Positions 36,577 to 45,970 of a stretch of 64,000 bases of DNA are shown piece by piece. The notes under the pieces are model-generated. The model made no database searches. It was not told the origin of the DNA and saw nothing but the letters and a program-made list of their open reading frames with translations. Made by a program: the position numbers and the translations under genes. The stretch lies in contig NZ_CP012541.1 of assembly GCF_001298465.1 (NCBI RefSeq), forward strand, positions 124,001-188,000, given 5' to 3'. Position 1 is the first letter of the stretch. The number at the start of each line of letters is the position of its first letter. The DNA is from Campylobacter concisus (lineage in GTDB: Bacteria > Campylobacterota > Campylobacteria > Campylobacterales > Campylobacteraceae).

Positions 36577-37091
36577 GTAAGGAAAATGAAGTATTGCTCA
36601 ATGAGGACATAAGGGCGAGAGAGGTAAGATGTGTAGGGGATGATGGCACGGCATACGGTGTCATCTCAAGAGAAGAGGCTTTAGAGATCTCAAATAAGCT
36701 TGGGCTTGATCTAGTGCTTATAGCGCCAGACGCAAAGCCACCAGTTTGCAAGATAATGGACTATGGTAAATTCCGCTATCAGCAAGAGAAAAAGCAAAAA
36801 GAGGCCAAGAAAAAGCAAAAGACCATCGAGATAAAAGAGATAAAACTCTCTGTCAAGATCGCCCAAAACGATATAAATTATAAGGTTAAACACGCAAGCG
36901 AGTTTTTGCAAGATGGCAAACACGTTAAATTTCGTGTATTTTTAAAGGGGCGTGAGATGAGTACCCCAGAAGCTGGCGTAGCTATGCTTGAGAAGGTCTG
37001 GGAAATGATAAAAAATGAAGCTGATCGCGATAAAGAACCTATGATAGAAGGTCGTTATGTAAATATGCTTGTAACTCCAAAAAAGGGTTAA
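36573..37091 (+). CDS. infC: Translation initiation factor IF-3
   Basis: IF-3 binds the 30S subunit and controls start-codon choice. 172 residues with the family strings [30 protein letters not shown] and [14 protein letters not shown]. It starts with TTG in a TTGA overlap with the thrS stop, preceded by GTGAGG 7 bases away. A non-AUG start for infC is common and is linked in E. coli to autoregulation; whether that holds here is inference. A terminator hairpin follows. Confidence 0.96.
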   Translation: MSKENEVLLNEDIRAREVRCVGDDGTAYGVISREEALEISNKLGLDLVLIAPDAKPPVCKIMDYGKFRYQQEKKQKEAKKKQKTIEIKEIKLSVKIAQNDINYKVKHASEFLQDGKHVKFRVFLKGREMSTPEAGVAMLEKVWEMIKNEADRDKEPMIEGRYVNMLVTPKKG

Positions 37092-37100
37092 ATTCTAACA

Positions 37101-37124
37101 AAGGGCAGGCTAGGGCTTGCTCTT
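37101..37124 (+). terminator. Terminator of thrS-infC
   Basis: AAGGGCAGGC and GCTTGCTCTT form a 10-bp stem (two G-U pairs) with a TAGG loop, 9 bases past the infC stop, followed by TATTA and AT-rich DNA. Confidence 0.6.
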
Positions 37125-37249
37125 TATTACATTAAATTTTTAATACAAAAACTCATAAATAACTATTTTCAAAGATCCTATCATTTTTATATGTGTTAAA
37201 TTTACGCAAAGGCGTTTTCAGGGTTGATATATCTTATGGTTAAATTTGA

Positions 37250-37810
37250 TAGGCAAAATTTGGATGTGGTTTAAATTTAGTAAATTTTGGTCTTTACTTG
37301 CTGGAATTTACCCGCTTTGTTATCGCTCGCATGGGCGTTGTGCTGAAAATAATCTAGGAAAATCGACTTTCTTGTGAGCTTACAAAATTTTAGTGCTTGC
37401 GTGAGTATTTTTAAGCTAAATTTTGCCTAATATCTAGCTAAATTTGGCAATGGGATATCGCTTTAATAATGCTTTTTACAAAAAGCTTTGACTACTCTTG
37501 GTTTTATGTGACGACCAAATTTGATGAGAAATTTGCTTGTTCATGGATTAAATGTAGCAAATTTTAATTTTTGCTTACTAGAATTTGCTCCATCCTCTTT
37601 CTGCCAACCATTACATAGACACTTTGCTGAAATTCGACTAGGCAAGAGCTCGCTTAAAAGAGTAAATTTGATAACTTTTTTCGAGTTGTAAATTAATGGT
37701 GCCTGTGCGAGAGTTATAAGCTAAATTTCGCCTAGCAGCTGTATAAATTTGCTAAAAAATTTGCTTGTTTATAGCTTAAATTTATAAATTTTTTTAATTA
37801 TCCCTTGCCA
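37250..37810. repeat. Diverged direct repeats in intergenic DNA
   Basis: The 810-base gap between infC and gdhA has no gene, but its text repeats. Around 37281 and 37555 similar words run in the same order: TAGTAAATTTTGG/TAGCAAATTTTAA, ACTTGCTGGAATTT/GCTTACTAGAATTT, GTGCTTGCGTGAG/GTGCCTGTGCGAG, and AAGCTAAATTTTGCCTA/AAGCTAAATTTCGCCTA. A third, partial copy starts near 37761 (TTGCTTGTTTATAGCTTAAA). Unit spacing is about 230-275 bases. They could be remains of duplicated genes or a decayed repeat element; I see no open frame in either unit. Confidence 0.45.
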
Positions 37811-37902
37811 AAAGAAAACTCGCTTCTAGCTAAAAAACCAAAGTGATTTACGTCCAAATTTAACTTGGACGTAAATTTATAGAGCCAAGAGCAAAATCAG
37901 TC

Positions 37903-39261
37903 CTACACATACCCCTGATCTATCATCGCATCGGCTACCTTGCGAAAGCCCGCGATATTTGAGCCGAGCACCAGATTTCCCTCGTCGCCAAACTCCTTGC
38001 TAGTTTCATAGCTTAGCTCAAAGATGTGATTCATGATGCCGTGCAACCTGCGATCAACCTCGTCAAAGCTCCACGAGCTCATGCCGGCGTTTTGCATCAT
38101 CTCTAGGCCCGACGTGCCTACGCCGCCGGCGTTTGCCGCCTTTGCAGGAGCGAAGTAAAAATCCTTTTGCGCTAGCATAAAATTTATCGCATCAAGCGTG
38201 CTTGGCATATTTGCCCCCTCGGCTACGAAGCGACAGCCGTTAGTGTAGAGCGTCTTGATATCGGCTAGGTGAAGCTCGTTTTGCGTCGCGCACGGAAACG
38301 CTCCGTCGCATGGAACGTCCCAGACGCCGTTTCTGCCCTCTTTGTACTCGCTCACGCTTACGTATTTTGCGTTCGGTCTAAATTTAACGTATTCGCTAAG
38401 GCGCGCGCGTTTTACTTCTTTTAGCTCTTTAAGTACCGCTAGATCTATGCCCTCTGCGTCGTAAACGTATCCGTTTGAATCAGAAACCGTTATAGGCAGC
38501 GCGCCTACTTGATAGAGCTTTTCTACCGTGTAGATGGCGACGTTTCCGCTACCGCTTATGCTGCACTTTTTACCTTCTAGCCCAAGCCCAGCTTTTTGTA
38601 GCATATTTTGCGTAAAATAGACCAGCCCGTATCCGGTCGCCTCCGTGCGCGCTAGGCTACCGCCCCAGTTTAGGCCTTTGCCCGTTAGTATACCGTCAAA
38701 TCTGCCCGTGAGCTTTTTATACTGCCCAAACATATAGCCTATCTCGCGCGCGCCCACGCCGATGTCGCCTGCCGGTACGTCTACAGTGTTGCCGATGTGG
38801 CGGTATAGCTCGCTCATAAACGCTTGGCAAAAGCGCATTATCTCGCCCTCGCTCTTGCCTTTTGGATCAAAGGTGCTGCCGCCTTTTGCGCCGCCGATAT
38901 TTACGCCCGTGAGCGAGTTTTTAAAAATTTGCTCAAATCCTAGAAATTTTAGCACGCCAAGATCCACGCTAGGATGCAGTCTGATGCCACCTTTATAGGG
39001 GCCGACGGCTGAGTTAAACTGCACGCGGTAGCCGTTATTTACCTGCGGTCTGCCGTCGTCGCCCGTGTATGTGACGCGAAATATCACCGTGCGCTCAGGT
39101 ATCACGATACGCTCTAAGATCGCGTGTTTTTGGTACTTGCTCTCTCTTTTTATAAGCGGCTCGAGGCTGTTTAAAACCTCGGTCGCAGCCTGGACAAAGA
39201 CGCCTTGACCCGGATTGGTCTTTTTTATCCACTCCATCGTTTTTTCGATATACTCGCTCAT
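37903..39261 (-). CDS. gdhA: NADP-type glutamate dehydrogenase
   Basis: GdhA makes glutamate from 2-oxoglutarate and ammonia. 452 residues with YKGGIRLHPSVDLGVLKFLG (substrate lysine), GGAKGGSTFDPKGKS (catalytic loop), PAGDIGVGAREIGYMFGQ and the nucleotide-binding SGSGNVAIY. The length and sequence fit the hexameric bacterial type. The gene is visibly richer in G and C than its neighbours (runs such as GCGCGCGCG), which suggests acquisition from a GC-richer relative. Single gene, flanked by intergenic DNA. Confidence 0.96.
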   Translation of the reverse strand: MSEYIEKTMEWIKKTNPGQGVFVQAATEVLNSLEPLIKRESKYQKHAILERIVIPERTVIFRVTYTGDDGRPQVNNGYRVQFNSAVGPYKGGIRLHPSVDLGVLKFLGFEQIFKNSLTGVNIGGAKGGSTFDPKGKSEGEIMRFCQAFMSELYRHIGNTVDVPAGDIGVGAREIGYMFGQYKKLTGRFDGILTGKGLNWGGSLARTEATGYGLVYFTQNMLQKAGLGLEGKKCSISGSGNVAIYTVEKLYQVGALPITVSDSNGYVYDAEGIDLAVLKELKEVKRARLSEYVKFRPNAKYVSVSEYKEGRNGVWDVPCDGAFPCATQNELHLADIKTLYTNGCRFVAEGANMPSTLDAINFMLAQKDFYFAPAKAANAGGVGTSGLEMMQNAGMSSWSFDEVDRRLHGIMNHIFELSYETSKEFGDEGNLVLGSNIAGFRKVADAMIDQGYV

Positions 39262-39457
39262 TTTTGCTCCTTTTCCCTTTTTTTGTAGTTAAATATTAGC
39301 TCGGCTAGAAAAAATTTTTATTTAAAGATATTTTAATATTTTTATTTTGGGCAATGAGTGTTACATATTGAAACTAAATTTATAGAAAGTGGTTTTTGTT
39401 TCGATCGCTGGGATAAATTTATAAAAGAGAATTTAGGCTGAGTGGAGCCTAAATTTA

Positions 39458-40042
39458 CTAAATTTGCGCCATCTCTTGCCAAAAATCAAGTGCTGTGTCG
39501 TCTGCTTGGACAAATTTTAGGATTTGCTCGGTTGATGGCAGTGTTTCTTCATTTAGCCTTGCTATATCGATGCTAGCAAGTGCTATGAAAAATTTCTCAA
39601 AGTCGTTTGCGACGCACCTGCTGCAAAGCTCCTCATCTCCAAAGAGCCATGCATAGACCGCGCCACTCGTGCAATCAAGCAAAAATATCCACGGATCACC
39701 CACGGCAAAGACTATTAAATTTAAAGGGCGAGCTTCACCTTGCCACCATTTGCCACCAAACTCATCTACGCTATTTAGTCGTACTATCTCGCTTGCATAG
39801 TCGCCTCTAGAGCCAAATTTGACATTGCAAATTTCAAAATTTCTAAGGTCAAATTTGCTTAAAAGCTTTATAAATTTAGCTGGGAAATTTACGCCAAGAG
39901 CTTCTTGTGCGTTTTTAAGTGCTTGTGTGGTAGCTTTAACATCATTTTGAAGCAAGAGCCTCATGCCAGTCATACCCTCTTGCTCTAGTGGCAAAAAAAT
40001 TTGATCTAACTTTTGAGCGATTTCATCTAGCTTTAAAAACAT
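39458..40042 (-). CDS. SMI1/KNR4 (SUKH)-like protein
   Basis: 194 residues. EALGVNFPAKFIKLLSKFDLR near residues 45-65, followed by a turn and VFAVGDPWIFLLDCTSGAVYAWLF, is the pattern of the SUKH fold: a helix that positions a small domain, then a strand-rich core with a conserved G-D-P/W. SUKH proteins are often immunity proteins against contact-dependent or polymorphic toxins, but orphan copies are common. No toxin gene is adjacent. Role inferred only. Confidence 0.6.
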   Translation of the reverse strand: MFLKLDEIAQKLDQIFLPLEQEGMTGMRLLLQNDVKATTQALKNAQEALGVNFPAKFIKLLSKFDLRNFEICNVKFGSRGDYASEIVRLNSVDEFGGKWWQGEARPLNLIVFAVGDPWIFLLDCTSGAVYAWLFGDEELCSRCVANDFEKFFIALASIDIARLNEETLPSTEQILKFVQADDTALDFWQEMAQI

Positions 40043-40192
40043 ATCAGTCCTTTAATTTGCTAAATTTTGGCAAATTTTATCAAATTTATTTCAGCGTGCT
40101 TTTAATTTTGGCTCATTTGTTACCAAATTTAGACCATGATCTTCATAAATTTAAGAAGCTGGCAGAGATAACTAAGAAAACTAGCAATCACT

Positions 40193-40796
40193 AAATGTGA
40201 GATGTTACAAAGGGTTAATGATGAGGTAAATTGGCTTGGTAAAGTCGCGTAGCCCATAAAAGAGATTTATGACGATGCTAAAACATACGAATTTGAGGGC
40301 TTTTGCGTGTGCATGAGCTCGCCATTTATGATGGAGTGCAAAGAAATTTTGGGTGGTGCAGCGATCAATAATGAAGCAAAAGATGAAAATTTAAACGCGA
40401 GTGTGCCGCCTAAAGAGCATAGTACAAGAATAGGCAAAACTATCTGGTGGCTAAAGCTTGGCACATATCTCTACACGCCAGTTTACCTGCGTAAGGGGTG
40501 CTTTACTTTGGCACCGCTGCCAATAACGGACATCTCTATGCTGTTGAGGCAAAAAGTGGCGAAGTGATATTTAAATTTAAAACAAGTGGTGCGGAGCATT
40601 TTCCTTAAGTCGATGGTTAAATTCTACTCGCAAACCGCAAAAATAAGCCAGTTTTGATAAGCGCCAAAGATGGCTTGCTTTTAAAAGAGATAGAGTTTGA
40701 GAAATTTAGACTTAGCGCGGATCAGATCATGCCAGTAGACTCTACGCTATGGTAAATGATAAAGCCAAGACGCATACAGTTTGCGTGGAAATTTAG
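40193..40796 (+). pseudogene. Wrecked PQQ-like beta-propeller protein gene
   Basis: Plus-strand frames between the SUKH gene and the biotin carboxylase gene chain into one protein with several lesions. First part: KEIYDDAKTYEFEGFCVCMS and onward to GTYLYTPVYLRKG, with a TAG at its start. After a frameshift at about 40497 it reads VLYFGTAANNGHLYAVEAKS then GEVIFKFKTSGAEHF, a clear PQQ/WD-type propeller blade, then in-frame TAAs at 40606 and 40618, ILLANRKNKPVLISAKDG, a TAA at 40753, and VNDKAKTHTVCVEI. The open stretch 40307-40567 is therefore not a gene of its own. Confidence 0.7.
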
Positions 40797-40836
40797 CCTT
40801 GACGAAATTTATCGCCAAAGCCGCAATGAGACAAAT

Positions 40837-42276
40837 TCACCTCTTCTTCTTATATCTTTTTATAGCCTCTACGATGACCTCTTCTAGGTCGTCGTTTGGC
40901 TCTTTATTCATATCGTCATAGGTGTTTTCAAGGATAGTTTTTAAGTTTTTCTCAACGTAGCTAGTATCGAAAAATCCTCTTCTAAACTCTTTACTTTTGC
41001 TAATCGTTAGCAAAAATGGGATGATCGTTCGCACGCCTTCGATGGTAAATTCTTCAAGAGCTCTTTCAAGCTTATTTACCGCCAGATCGTAGTCGGTCGC
41101 CTTTACGATCAGCTTTGCGATTAGCGAGTCATAAAATGGCGGTATGGTGTAGTCCTTATAGACGTGGCTATCGACGCGTACAGATGGGCCAAGAGCTGGG
41201 TAGTAGCCCTCGATCGTGCCTGGTGCTGGGATGAAATTCTCCCAGACATTTTCAGCCGTGATCCTTGCTTCTATCGCGTAGCCGCGCGGTTTGATGTCGC
41301 TTTGCTCGATCTCTAAAATTTCACCAGCTGCGATCCTTATCTGCCTAACGACTAGGTCGTGGCCTGTGATCTCTTCGGTGATGCCGTGCTCCACTTGGAT
41401 ACGGGTATTCATCTCCATGAAGTAAAAGTTGTTGTAGTCATCTAGCAAAAACTCGATCGTTCCTACGTTTGAGTAGCCCACAGCCTTTGCAGCAGCCACC
41501 GCAGTCACGCCCATGATCTTTCTTAAATTTTCACTGATCGATGGGCAAGGTGCGATCTCAATAATCTTTTGGTGGCGCCTTTGGATAGAGCAGTCACGCT
41601 CGCAAAGGTGGATGATATTGCCGTAGTTATCGCCTAAAATTTGAAACTCGATGTGACGAGGATTTACGACAAGCTTCTCCATAAAAACTTCATCGTTGTT
41701 AAAGTAGGTCTTTGCCTCTCTGGTGCACGATTCAAAGGCATCTTGCATATCTTCTTCTTGCCAAACTTCTCTGATGCCACGGCCACCACCACCACCGCTT
41801 GCTTTTAAGATGACTGGATAGCCGATGCGTCTAGCGTGCTCTTTTATGGCATCCATGCTCTCGTCATTTAGCTTTTCTGTGCCTGGAACGATTGGTATGC
41901 CGTTTCTCTTCATCAGGTATCTTGCGATATTTTTATCACCCATTTTTCTGATCACTTCAGCCTTTGGACCGATAAAGATAAGCCCAGCATCCTCGACCGC
42001 CTTTGCAAATTCGTAGTTTTCGCTTAAAAAGCCGTATCCTGGGTGTATCGCGTCAGCTCCGCACTCTTTAGCAAGCTTTACGATAGCTTTGGCGTCAAGA
42101 TAGCCCTTAATCGGATCTTCGCCCACTTGATAGGCCTCATCAGCGATCCTTACATGCAAGCACTCGCTATCTGGCGCTGTGTAAATTCCTACGCTTTGAA
42201 TGTGTAAATCCCTACAAGCTCTGACTATCCTAACTGCGATCTCACCACGATTTGCGATAAGAATTTTATGTATCAT
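40837..42276 (-). CDS. Biotin carboxylase subunit (pyruvate or acetyl-CoA carboxylase)
   Basis: The ATP-grasp enzyme carboxylates biotin with bicarbonate. ILIANRGEIAVRIVRAC, GYGFLSENYEF, ILKASGGGGGRGIR, MEKLVVNPRHIEFQI and MEMNTRIQVEHGITEEITG (where most members read VEHPVTE) are family signatures. At 479 residues it is longer than standard AccC (about 445). I recall an approximately 480-residue protein of this kind in Campylobacter called pyruvate carboxylase subunit A. So pycA and accC are both possible, and the transcarboxylase partner is not in the window. Single gene, minus strand. Confidence 0.9.
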   Translation of the reverse strand: MIHKILIANRGEIAVRIVRACRDLHIQSVGIYTAPDSECLHVRIADEAYQVGEDPIKGYLDAKAIVKLAKECGADAIHPGYGFLSENYEFAKAVEDAGLIFIGPKAEVIRKMGDKNIARYLMKRNGIPIVPGTEKLNDESMDAIKEHARRIGYPVILKASGGGGGRGIREVWQEEDMQDAFESCTREAKTYFNNDEVFMEKLVVNPRHIEFQILGDNYGNIIHLCERDCSIQRRHQKIIEIAPCPSISENLRKIMGVTAVAAAKAVGYSNVGTIEFLLDDYNNFYFMEMNTRIQVEHGITEEITGHDLVVRQIRIAAGEILEIEQSDIKPRGYAIEARITAENVWENFIPAPGTIEGYYPALGPSVRVDSHVYKDYTIPPFYDSLIAKLIVKATDYDLAVNKLERALEEFTIEGVRTIIPFLLTISKSKEFRRGFFDTSYVEKNLKTILENTYDDMNKEPNDDLEEVIVEAIKRYKKKR

Positions 42277-42392
42277 AGGCTATCCTTTTTGAGTTTTGCT
42301 TATCATATAACTATTCGTTTTATTTTTAGATAAATTTATTAAGTCTGGTTTTAAAATTTGAGTGCAAAGGCTAAATTTACACTCAAATTTTT

Positions 42393-42941
42393 CTATCTAT
42401 TGATGATTTGTGGAAAAGGTGTGGCTAGGGCTTTTTTGCTAAAATCTTGCGACTCGATCGTGAAATTTGCAGCAAATCTTTGAATGCCCTCTTTTTTATA
42501 AGCACGCCTTTGGATGGTAAAAAGGACTAAATTTCTACTTTGCTTGGTGTAGCGATATATCGAGTGCTCAGCTGTTGGCACGCCATTTAGGTTTGAAAAT
42601 ATTGTGATATCAAGATAAATTTCATTTACTAGCGAACCCTTTTTATAAGCTACTTTTAGTCCTTTTGCTTTTAGCTCTTTTAGATCATTTATCTTTTGCT
42701 CGACTGCTTGCTCTGGCGTAGCGTCAAATTTAAGCGTATTTAGCGAGAGCATGTAGCTAAAACTCTCTAGCTTTTCGCCAGGGAGCAAATACTCCTGTGT
42801 GAATAAATTTGGCACAGGCTTGGCTGAATATGCCAATGAGTAGAGTCTGTTGTCAAATTTTATCTGCACCGGCTCAAAGTACTGAGTCGCTGCAAGTAAG
42901 AGCGCTGGTAAAGCGATAAATGCTAAAAATTTCTTCATCAA
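42393..42941 (-). CDS. Periplasmic hypothetical protein
   Basis: 182 residues with a signal peptide (MMKKFLAFIALPALLLAA). The mature part (QYFEPVQIKFDNRLYSLAYS and so on) has regular strand/helix alternation, no cysteine and no motif I can name. Its start lies 6 bases after the hemJ stop, so it is probably co-transcribed with hemJ at the tail of the lspA-region genes. Function unknown. Confidence 0.75.
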   Translation of the reverse strand: MMKKFLAFIALPALLLAATQYFEPVQIKFDNRLYSLAYSAKPVPNLFTQEYLLPGEKLESFSYMLSLNTLKFDATPEQAVEQKINDLKELKAKGLKVAYKKGSLVNEIYLDITIFSNLNGVPTAEHSIYRYTKQSRNLVLFTIQRRAYKKEGIQRFAANFTIESQDFSKKALATPFPQIINR

Positions 42942-42947
42942 ATTCCC

Positions 42948-43382
42948 TTAAAATGGATTTACTATCATGACCCAGATAATGATAAGCATCGCGATAGTTG
43001 GCACTTCATTGTAGGCTCTAAAGAAGATGCCGCTTTTGTTACAGCGTTTCTCTTTGAGCTGCTTCATATAGCGTCCAAGGTCTAGGTGATAGATAGCCAT
43101 TAAGATGACAACTAAAATTTTGACATGGATGTGACCAGTTTTTATAAGATCAGGCATTGCAATAAGTATCAAAATGCCAGTGAAAAATGAGCCAATGAGC
43201 GCGACCCAACCGATGTAGTGATACATCTTATACTCCATCACTTCGACCACTTTTACAAAGTCTGGCTTGTCCATGTTTTCTACGTGATAAACGTAGAGCC
43301 TTGGCTGATAAAACAGCACTGCCATCCACGAGATGAAAAACAAATAGTGGAGGTATTTTAAGTAAAGATAATATTCTGCCAT
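42948..43382 (-). CDS. hemJ: Protoporphyrinogen IX oxidase HemJ
   Basis: HemJ is the membrane-bound heme-containing oxidase that makes protoporphyrin IX in many Gram-negatives. 144 residues with four membrane segments; YLKYLHYLFFISWMA carries the N-terminal histidine, YKMYHYIGW a second histidine, HVKILVVILM a conserved H/K, and FFRAYNEVPT the C-terminal signature. 9 bases separate it from the TM2 gene, on the same strand. Confidence 0.9.
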   Translation of the reverse strand: MAEYYLYLKYLHYLFFISWMAVLFYQPRLYVYHVENMDKPDFVKVVEVMEYKMYHYIGWVALIGSFFTGILILIAMPDLIKTGHIHVKILVVILMAIYHLDLGRYMKQLKEKRCNKSGIFFRAYNEVPTIAMLIIIWVMIVNPF

Positions 43383-43391
43383 AACGTCTCC

Positions 43392-43754
43392 TTATCTAAA
43401 AAGTATCTCTTTTCTAGCTTCAAATTCAGCCTTGCTGATCGCACCACTCTCAAAAAGCTCATAAAGCCTTTTTAAGTCCTCTTCTTTATCTTTTAGTTTT
43501 AGTCTCTCTTTTAGCTCGACTTTTTGTAAATTTTTCTCGACATAAGCACCAACCAAAAATGCATCGATGATCCACCAAATGCCCCAAATAGCTAAGAATA
43601 AATAACCAACGAGGATGATTTGTAAAGAGTAACCGATAAAAAATAGTCCCATCATCAAAAAGCCAGTGATAAATTTACCAAGGTAAATTCTATGCGCTCC
43701 AAGCCAGCCAGTAAATAGCCAAAGCGCGTATGCGACGTAGATATTATTTCCCAC
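43392..43754 (-). CDS. TM2-domain membrane protein with SHOCT tail
   Basis: 120 residues. GWLGAHRIYLGKFITGFLM and GIWWIIDAFLVG form the TM2 domain with two to three hydrophobic segments. The C-terminal LYELFESGAISKAEFEARKE is a SHOCT-like oligomerisation motif after a charged linker. Function unknown in this family. It overlaps the end of lspA by 11 bases. Confidence 0.85.
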   Translation of the reverse strand: MGNNIYVAYALWLFTGWLGAHRIYLGKFITGFLMMGLFFIGYSLQIILVGYLFLAIWGIWWIIDAFLVGAYVEKNLQKVELKERLKLKDKEEDLKRLYELFESGAISKAEFEARKEILFR

Positions 43755-44196
43755 TCTCTCTCCTTTTTCTAAAACTTTGCCAAAGTATCATCACGACGCA
43801 AAGATCGATCATCGCGTCAGCGAAGTTAAAGACCGCAAAGTTAAACCACTTGTGCCAAAAGACGTAATCCACGACGCCGCCATGGATAAATCTATCTGTG
43901 ATATTTGAGCTGCCAGCTCCTAGCAAAGCTCCAAGCCAAATGGCATGCGAGCAAAGCAGTTTTTTCTCAACAACTAGATAGACAAAAACGCCTAAAATGA
44001 GGGCGATCTGGATAAATTTCAGCCACTCATCTAAAAAGGCTAACATCGAAAATGCAACGCCCTTATTATATGTAAGAACTAGCGAAAAAAACTCTCCGTC
44101 CCACGAAAAGCCATCTATAAATATCATTTTTATCGCTTGATCAACGATAAAAATGACGAAAAACGCGATGAAAAATTTGACTAAGTTTTTACGCAT
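43744..44196 (-). CDS. lspA: Lipoprotein signal peptidase (signal peptidase II)
   Basis: LspA removes signal peptides from diacylated prolipoproteins in the inner membrane. 150 residues, four membrane segments. [27 protein letters not shown] and [10 protein letters not shown] contain the catalytic aspartate pair (in TDR..D region and FADA). It overlaps glmM by 8 bases upstream and the TM2 gene by 11 bases downstream, so the genes are translationally coupled. Confidence 0.96.
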   Translation of the reverse strand: MRKNLVKFFIAFFVIFIVDQAIKMIFIDGFSWDGEFFSLVLTYNKGVAFSMLAFLDEWLKFIQIALILGVFVYLVVEKKLLCSHAIWLGALLGAGSSNITDRFIHGGVVDYVFWHKWFNFAVFNFADAMIDLCVVMILWQSFRKRRESGK

Positions 44197-45529
44197 TTAA
44201 GGCTTTTATGAAAAATTTCTCAACTTCATCCATGCGTTTTTCAACTAAAGTTTGATTTTTACCCTCAAGCAAAAGTCTGATCAAATTTTCAGTGCCAGAG
44301 TATCTAAAGAGCGATCTTATGCCTTCTTTTGCAAGGCTAGCCTCAAGCTCTTTTAGCCCCTCTATCTTATCAAGCGGCTTTTTCTCTGTGATCTTTAAAT
44401 TTAGCAAAATTTGCGGATACGGCTTTAGCTCGCCAAAAATTTCACTAGCTTTTTTGCCTTTTTTAAGCATCATCGCAACAACTTGCATTGAGGTAACAAG
44501 GCCGTCGCCAGTTTTGGCATAGTCGTTAAATATCACGTGACCGCTTTGCTCACCGCCAAAATTTATACCATTTTCTTTCATCATTTCAAGCACATATTTA
44601 TCGCCTACATTTGAGCGAAGCAGCTTGATCTTGCGAGCTTTTAGATAGTCATCAAGTGCGGCGTTACTCATTACCGTAGCTACGACAGCTCCACCTTTTA
44701 GCGCCTTTTGCTCGTTTAAAAATGCAGCTAGTGAGCCAAGTATCGCATCGCCATGCACAACTTCGCCGTTTTCGTCAACTACTACAAGCCTATCAGCATC
44801 GCCGTCAAATGCAAAGCCGATGTCGGCACGAAGCCTTTTTACCTCGCTTGCTAGGTCCTCTGGATGAAGTGCGCCACAGTTTTGGTTGATATTGCTACCA
44901 TTTGGTTCGTCGTTTATGACGATGACATCGGCTCCAAGCTCGCTAAATACAGTTGGTGCGACCTTGTAAGCAGCGCCATTTGCTACGTCTAAAACTACTC
45001 GTAAATTTTTTAAATTTAACTCTTTTGGGAATGAATTTTTTATCTGCACGATATATCTGCCAATAACATCGTCGATCCTCTTGTTTGCACCGATCTCTGT
45101 CATCGTCTTTTGGGCGTTTGCGATGAGCTCATCGTCGTAGAAGATTTTTTCTATCTCAGCCTCTATTGTCTCATCAAGCTTGTTGCCAAAGCTATCAAAA
45201 AATTTGATGCCGTTGTCGTAGTATGGGTTGTGTGAGGCGCTTATCATGATGCCAGCGTCACAGCGCATATTTTCTGTTAAAAATGCGATCGCAGGTGTTG
45301 GCATAGGGCCTATTTGAAGGACGTTGTAGCCAACTGCGGTTAGTCCTGCAACGATGGCTGTTTCTATCATATAGCCGCTTTTTCTAGTATCTTTTCCAAC
45401 CAAAATCACATTTGTCGCTGAGGTCTTTCTAAAGTAAATTCCAGCAGCCATTGCAAGGCGCATAGATGTTTGAGCTGAAAGCTTTTCGCCAGCCTTGCCA
45501 CGAACTCCGTCTGTTCCAAAAAGTTTCAT
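44189..45529 (-). CDS. glmM: Phosphoglucosamine mutase
   Basis: GlmM converts glucosamine-6-phosphate to glucosamine-1-phosphate for UDP-GlcNAc, and so for peptidoglycan and [20 protein letters not shown] is the family start; the phosphoserine loop [15 protein letters not shown], metal loop DGDADR and phosphate-binding [10 protein letters not shown] are intact. I start it at 45529, where AGGA lies 7 bases upstream, giving 446 residues; the open frame extends 17 codons further without a site. First gene of the minus-strand run glmM-lspA-TM2-hemJ-hypothetical. Confidence 0.96.
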   Translation of the reverse strand: MKLFGTDGVRGKAGEKLSAQTSMRLAMAAGIYFRKTSATNVILVGKDTRKSGYMIETAIVAGLTAVGYNVLQIGPMPTPAIAFLTENMRCDAGIMISASHNPYYDNGIKFFDSFGNKLDETIEAEIEKIFYDDELIANAQKTMTEIGANKRIDDVIGRYIVQIKNSFPKELNLKNLRVVLDVANGAAYKVAPTVFSELGADVIVINDEPNGSNINQNCGALHPEDLASEVKRLRADIGFAFDGDADRLVVVDENGEVVHGDAILGSLAAFLNEQKALKGGAVVATVMSNAALDDYLKARKIKLLRSNVGDKYVLEMMKENGINFGGEQSGHVIFNDYAKTGDGLVTSMQVVAMMLKKGKKASEIFGELKPYPQILLNLKITEKKPLDKIEGLKELEASLAKEGIRSLFRYSGTENLIRLLLEGKNQTLVEKRMDEVEKFFIKALNA

Positions 45530-45649
45530 AAATTTATCCTTTTTATTATAAAATGGTGCTATTTTATCAGAAATTATCAAATTTAAAATCTAAAATTTTA
45601 TTTGTTTTAAAGCAGACTTAAATTCAGTTACAATTAAATATATTTTTCA

Positions 45650-45655
45650 TATAAT
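45650..45655 (+). promoter_or_regulatory. -10 box upstream of rpsT
   Basis: TATAAT in TTTTTCATATAATCACGG, 32 bases before the rpsT ATG, with an AT-rich periodic upstream stretch. Confidence 0.6.
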
Positions 45656-45686
45656 CACGGACTAAAATTATCAAAAAAGGTATATT

Positions 45687-45956
45687 ATGGCAAACCATAA
45701 ATCTGCTGAAAAAAGAGCTAGACAAACTATAAAAAGAACAGAAAGAAACAGATTTTATCGCACTAGACTTAAAAACATCACAAAAGCAGTGCGTGTAGCT
45801 GTAGAAGCTAAAGATCTAAATGCCGCAAATGAAGCTTTAAAAGTTGCTAACAAAAGCATCCACAGCTTCGTAAGTAGAGGCTTTTTGAAGAAACAAACTG
45901 CTGCTCGTCGCGTTAGTCGCCTTGCTCAATTAGTAAATACTCTAAAAGCTGCTTAA
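45687..45956 (+). CDS. rpsT: 30S ribosomal protein S20
   Basis: S20 binds 16S rRNA early in 30S assembly. 89 residues, strongly basic, starting [20 protein letters not shown] and ending in alanine/leucine-rich helices. AAAAAAGG lies 8 bases upstream of the ATG. 14 bases separate it from prfA, so the two share a transcript. Confidence 0.97.
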   Translation: MANHKSAEKRARQTIKRTERNRFYRTRLKNITKAVRVAVEAKDLNAANEALKVANKSIHSFVSRGFLKKQTAARRVSRLAQLVNTLKAA

Positions 45957-45970
45957 TCTATTAAAATTTA

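Noticed and set aside
40267-40464. Minus-strand open frame opposite the propeller remnant
   Set aside because: No motif or binding site; the plus-strand remnant accounts for the region.
40307-40567. Plus-strand open frame of 86 codons
   Set aside because: It is a chance open stretch over the wrecked propeller gene; the blade motif runs in another frame across it.
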